A DNA stretch of 64,000 nt, from positions 70,990,001 to 71,054,000 of the forward strand of contig OZ231126.1 in NCBI GenBank assembly GCA_965153355.1, read 5' to 3'. A program made the translations under genes and the position numbers. Origin of the DNA: Flaccisagitta enflata. Taxonomy: Eukaryota; Chaetognatha; Sagittoidea; Aphragmophora. Each line of letters opens with the position of its first letter. The stretch's first letter is position 1. The notes beneath the pieces were generated by a model. The model searched no databases. It was given only the letters and a program-made list of their open reading frames with translations, and was not told the origin of the DNA. Below, in pieces: positions 62,731-64,000 of this stretch.

Positions 62731-63098
62731 AAACAACAGCGTCAGCAAAGACATTTGTGGCGTCGGCAATTGTGACTCACTCAAATACAATGTCAAAATG
62801 TTTTTGTCAGCAAACGCAACTCCCGAGGATATCCACAAAAGTATCGAGCTTCTCTTGAAGGAACTTGACGTGGAGTATGTCGACGTGTTGATTGTTGCCT
62901 TGCCGGGATTTGGAGGTGGAGCAGAAGTTGGAGGAGGAGGAGTGGGAGAAAGAGTTGTAGAGGATGTGCCACCCGTCACATTACCACCCAAACGGAGTGG
63001 AGGCAACAGATCACTTACAACGGGAGCAGATCATGGTGGCGGCAGCATTGAGGAGGCCATGAAAATTTGGCGCTTATTGGAGAGATTTGTCGATTCGG
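62436..63098 (+). CDS. GCLM: Glutamate-cysteine ligase modifier subunit, one internal exon (partial gene)
   Basis: GCLM binds the GCL catalytic subunit and raises its efficiency in making gamma-glutamylcysteine, the rate-limiting step of glutathione synthesis; it has an aldo-keto-reductase-like fold. After the acceptor TCCTCCAG|GC the exon reads GNMLKWQRF then HEELKACLSEVVNMW, matching GNLLNWGRL and SEELxxCxxxxLNEW of animal GCLM. Further on, KYNVKMFLSANATPEDI, VDVLIVALPGF and MKIWRLLERFVDSG match the family's KVSAKLF, LDSVIIASPP and WxxLExLVxSK blocks. Two insertions relative to animal GCLM are present: a run of about 50 mostly Asn residues encoded by a (AAC)n microsatellite, and a Gly/Val/Pro-rich loop after LPGF. 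The donor is TCGG|GTAAAA, phase 1. The first exon with the start codon was not identified, and the rest lies beyond or unseen at the right edge. Confidence 0.85.
62586..62737 (+). repeat. AAC-type trinucleotide tract within the GCLM exon
   Basis: GAT/AAC/AAT triplets grade into pure (AAC)n. The frame remains open and encodes Asp/Asn then poly-Asn, between two conserved GCLM blocks. It is therefore either translated or a recent expansion in a living gene. Confidence 0.9.
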
Positions 63099-63883
63099 GT
63101 AAAAAAGGATAGGATTAGAGTGGAATTAAGAACAATATCCCTCATTTTCTAATTTCAACTTGAGCATTTTCTGTTTCATACTTCTCAGAGGATTCCATGA
63201 GTCTGATATGAATTCATCTGTCAAAAAAAATGATGCTATTGATATTTTCTTTGGTTTTGAATTTGATTTCTCTTTGGTATTTTCTTTCTTTTTTTTATCT
63301 TTTCTCCCCCATTTCAAAGCAAAAAGGACGAAATTTTGTTACAAGATGTAGTAATTTGTTATGAAAAACAATCTAGAAATATAAGAAAGGCTGTAATTTC
63401 AAATTTGCCACTTTTATAATCTAGTGATTTCTTGAAGACAAAAATATTCTACTTTTTGTGAATTTTTTTTTTTTTTTTTTTTTTTTTTGAACAATTTCAA
63501 AGATTTAACATAAAAAGGTTATTTAAGATCACATGAAAATCAGTCTTAATTATAAGAAAAACCCGAAGAAAAATCTCAAGAAAAACTCTAAGAAAAAACG
63601 TAAAAGACGTTTCTTTATTTCATCAGCGAGGGGGTGCGACAGTACAATAAATCAGAGCACAAAGAAAAACTAATCTACTTTTTGTTCATCACTCTCGACT
63701 TTTGATAAGGCAGTGATGATTGGGTTTGAATGAGTAGTACAATTTGCATGAAAACGTTGTTAGTTTTTACGAAAGATATCCGATAACCCTACACCGTGTT
63801 GACTAACTGTGATAGGTAGGAAAAAATAACTCAGCATAGCGACCTATTCTAGGGTGTTATATATATCTAGATGGATTTTACTA
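63099..63883 (+). other. GCLM intron sequence after the donor
   Basis: Follows the TCGG|GTAAAA donor; AT-rich, with a T20 run near 63468-63487; no further GCLM exon recognised before the window end. Confidence 0.5.
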
Positions 63884-64000
63884 TACACAAGGCCGAATAC
63901 ACGGCTACCCCAGTCGCGTGCGGGTGGGCAGGGGCCTTAATTGAGGTCATTTCATCATTTGGGCAGGTGCAGTGAGGCCAGAGACCACAAAAACCAAAAA
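63884..64000 (+). mobile_element. Hairpin-tailed repeat cut by the window end
   Basis: ACAAGGCCGAATACACGGC head, CAGTCGCGTGCGGGTGGGCAGG, GGGCAGGTGCAGTGAGGCC body; the tail lies beyond the window. Confidence 0.7.

Overview
This is nuclear DNA from a eukaryote, most likely an animal or a close unicellular relative. The genes have GT-AG introns of up to about 22 kb. The glutamate transporter carries the animal-type TM7 signature (NMDGTALYE) rather than the NMDGGA-type seen in many protists, and there is a degenerate interstitial CCCTAA (TTAGGG-type) block. There are no operons, no bacterial-style genes and no rRNA or intact tRNA genes. Most of the window is transposon-derived repeat and microsatellite, and most long open frames are translations of CT, GA, CA, AAC or GTCC repeats. 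The species is not identified.

Three real genes can be reconstructed exon by exon. (1) A ChaC-family gamma-glutamylcyclotransferase on the + strand has three exons (10731-10958, 12594-12916, 34861-34984; 224 aa). (2) An SLC1/EAAT-type excitatory amino-acid transporter on the - strand has ten exons (first coding exon near 31932, stop at 20143; about 530 aa). Every junction is GT-AG and phase-compatible. It lies entirely inside the 21.9-kb second intron of ChaC, in the opposite orientation. (3) The glutamate-cysteine ligase modifier subunit (GCLM) is partial on the + strand: one large exon (62436-63098) that carries a long in-frame AAC microsatellite. ChaC degrades glutathione, GCLM tunes the first step of its synthesis, and an EAAT supplies glutamate or aspartate (and in some homologues cysteine), so the three genes fall on one metabolic theme.

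Layout: 1-8000 is hairpin-tailed repeats, a nested TA-flanked fold-back element (1985-3320) and CT/GA tracts. 8150-9470 is a long, compositionally odd minus-strand ORF of unknown nature, next to an hAT-type non-autonomous element (9457-10285) with a perfect 8-bp target duplication. 10731-34984 is the ChaC/SLC1 nested locus, with introns packed with repeats. 35100-41400 holds fold-back elements, including a 2.4-kb element with GGAAGC hexamer ends nested in an older repeat. 42771-44335 is a frameshifted reverse-transcriptase relic. 44390-56350 carries a run of TA-flanked fold-back MITEs, an AAC tract of about 600 bp and a MITE that contains a tRNA-like sequence. 56855-56945 is telomere-like. 57500-62435 is hairpin-tailed repeats, GA arrays and a tRNA-derived SINE-like head. 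62436-63098 is GCLM.

Besides the nested locus, the most unusual signal is a family of about 20 dispersed repeats that end in a short hairpin. The stem sequence differs between copies but keeps its pairing through compensatory changes, and a half-copy of the stem near the opposite end appears to change with it.
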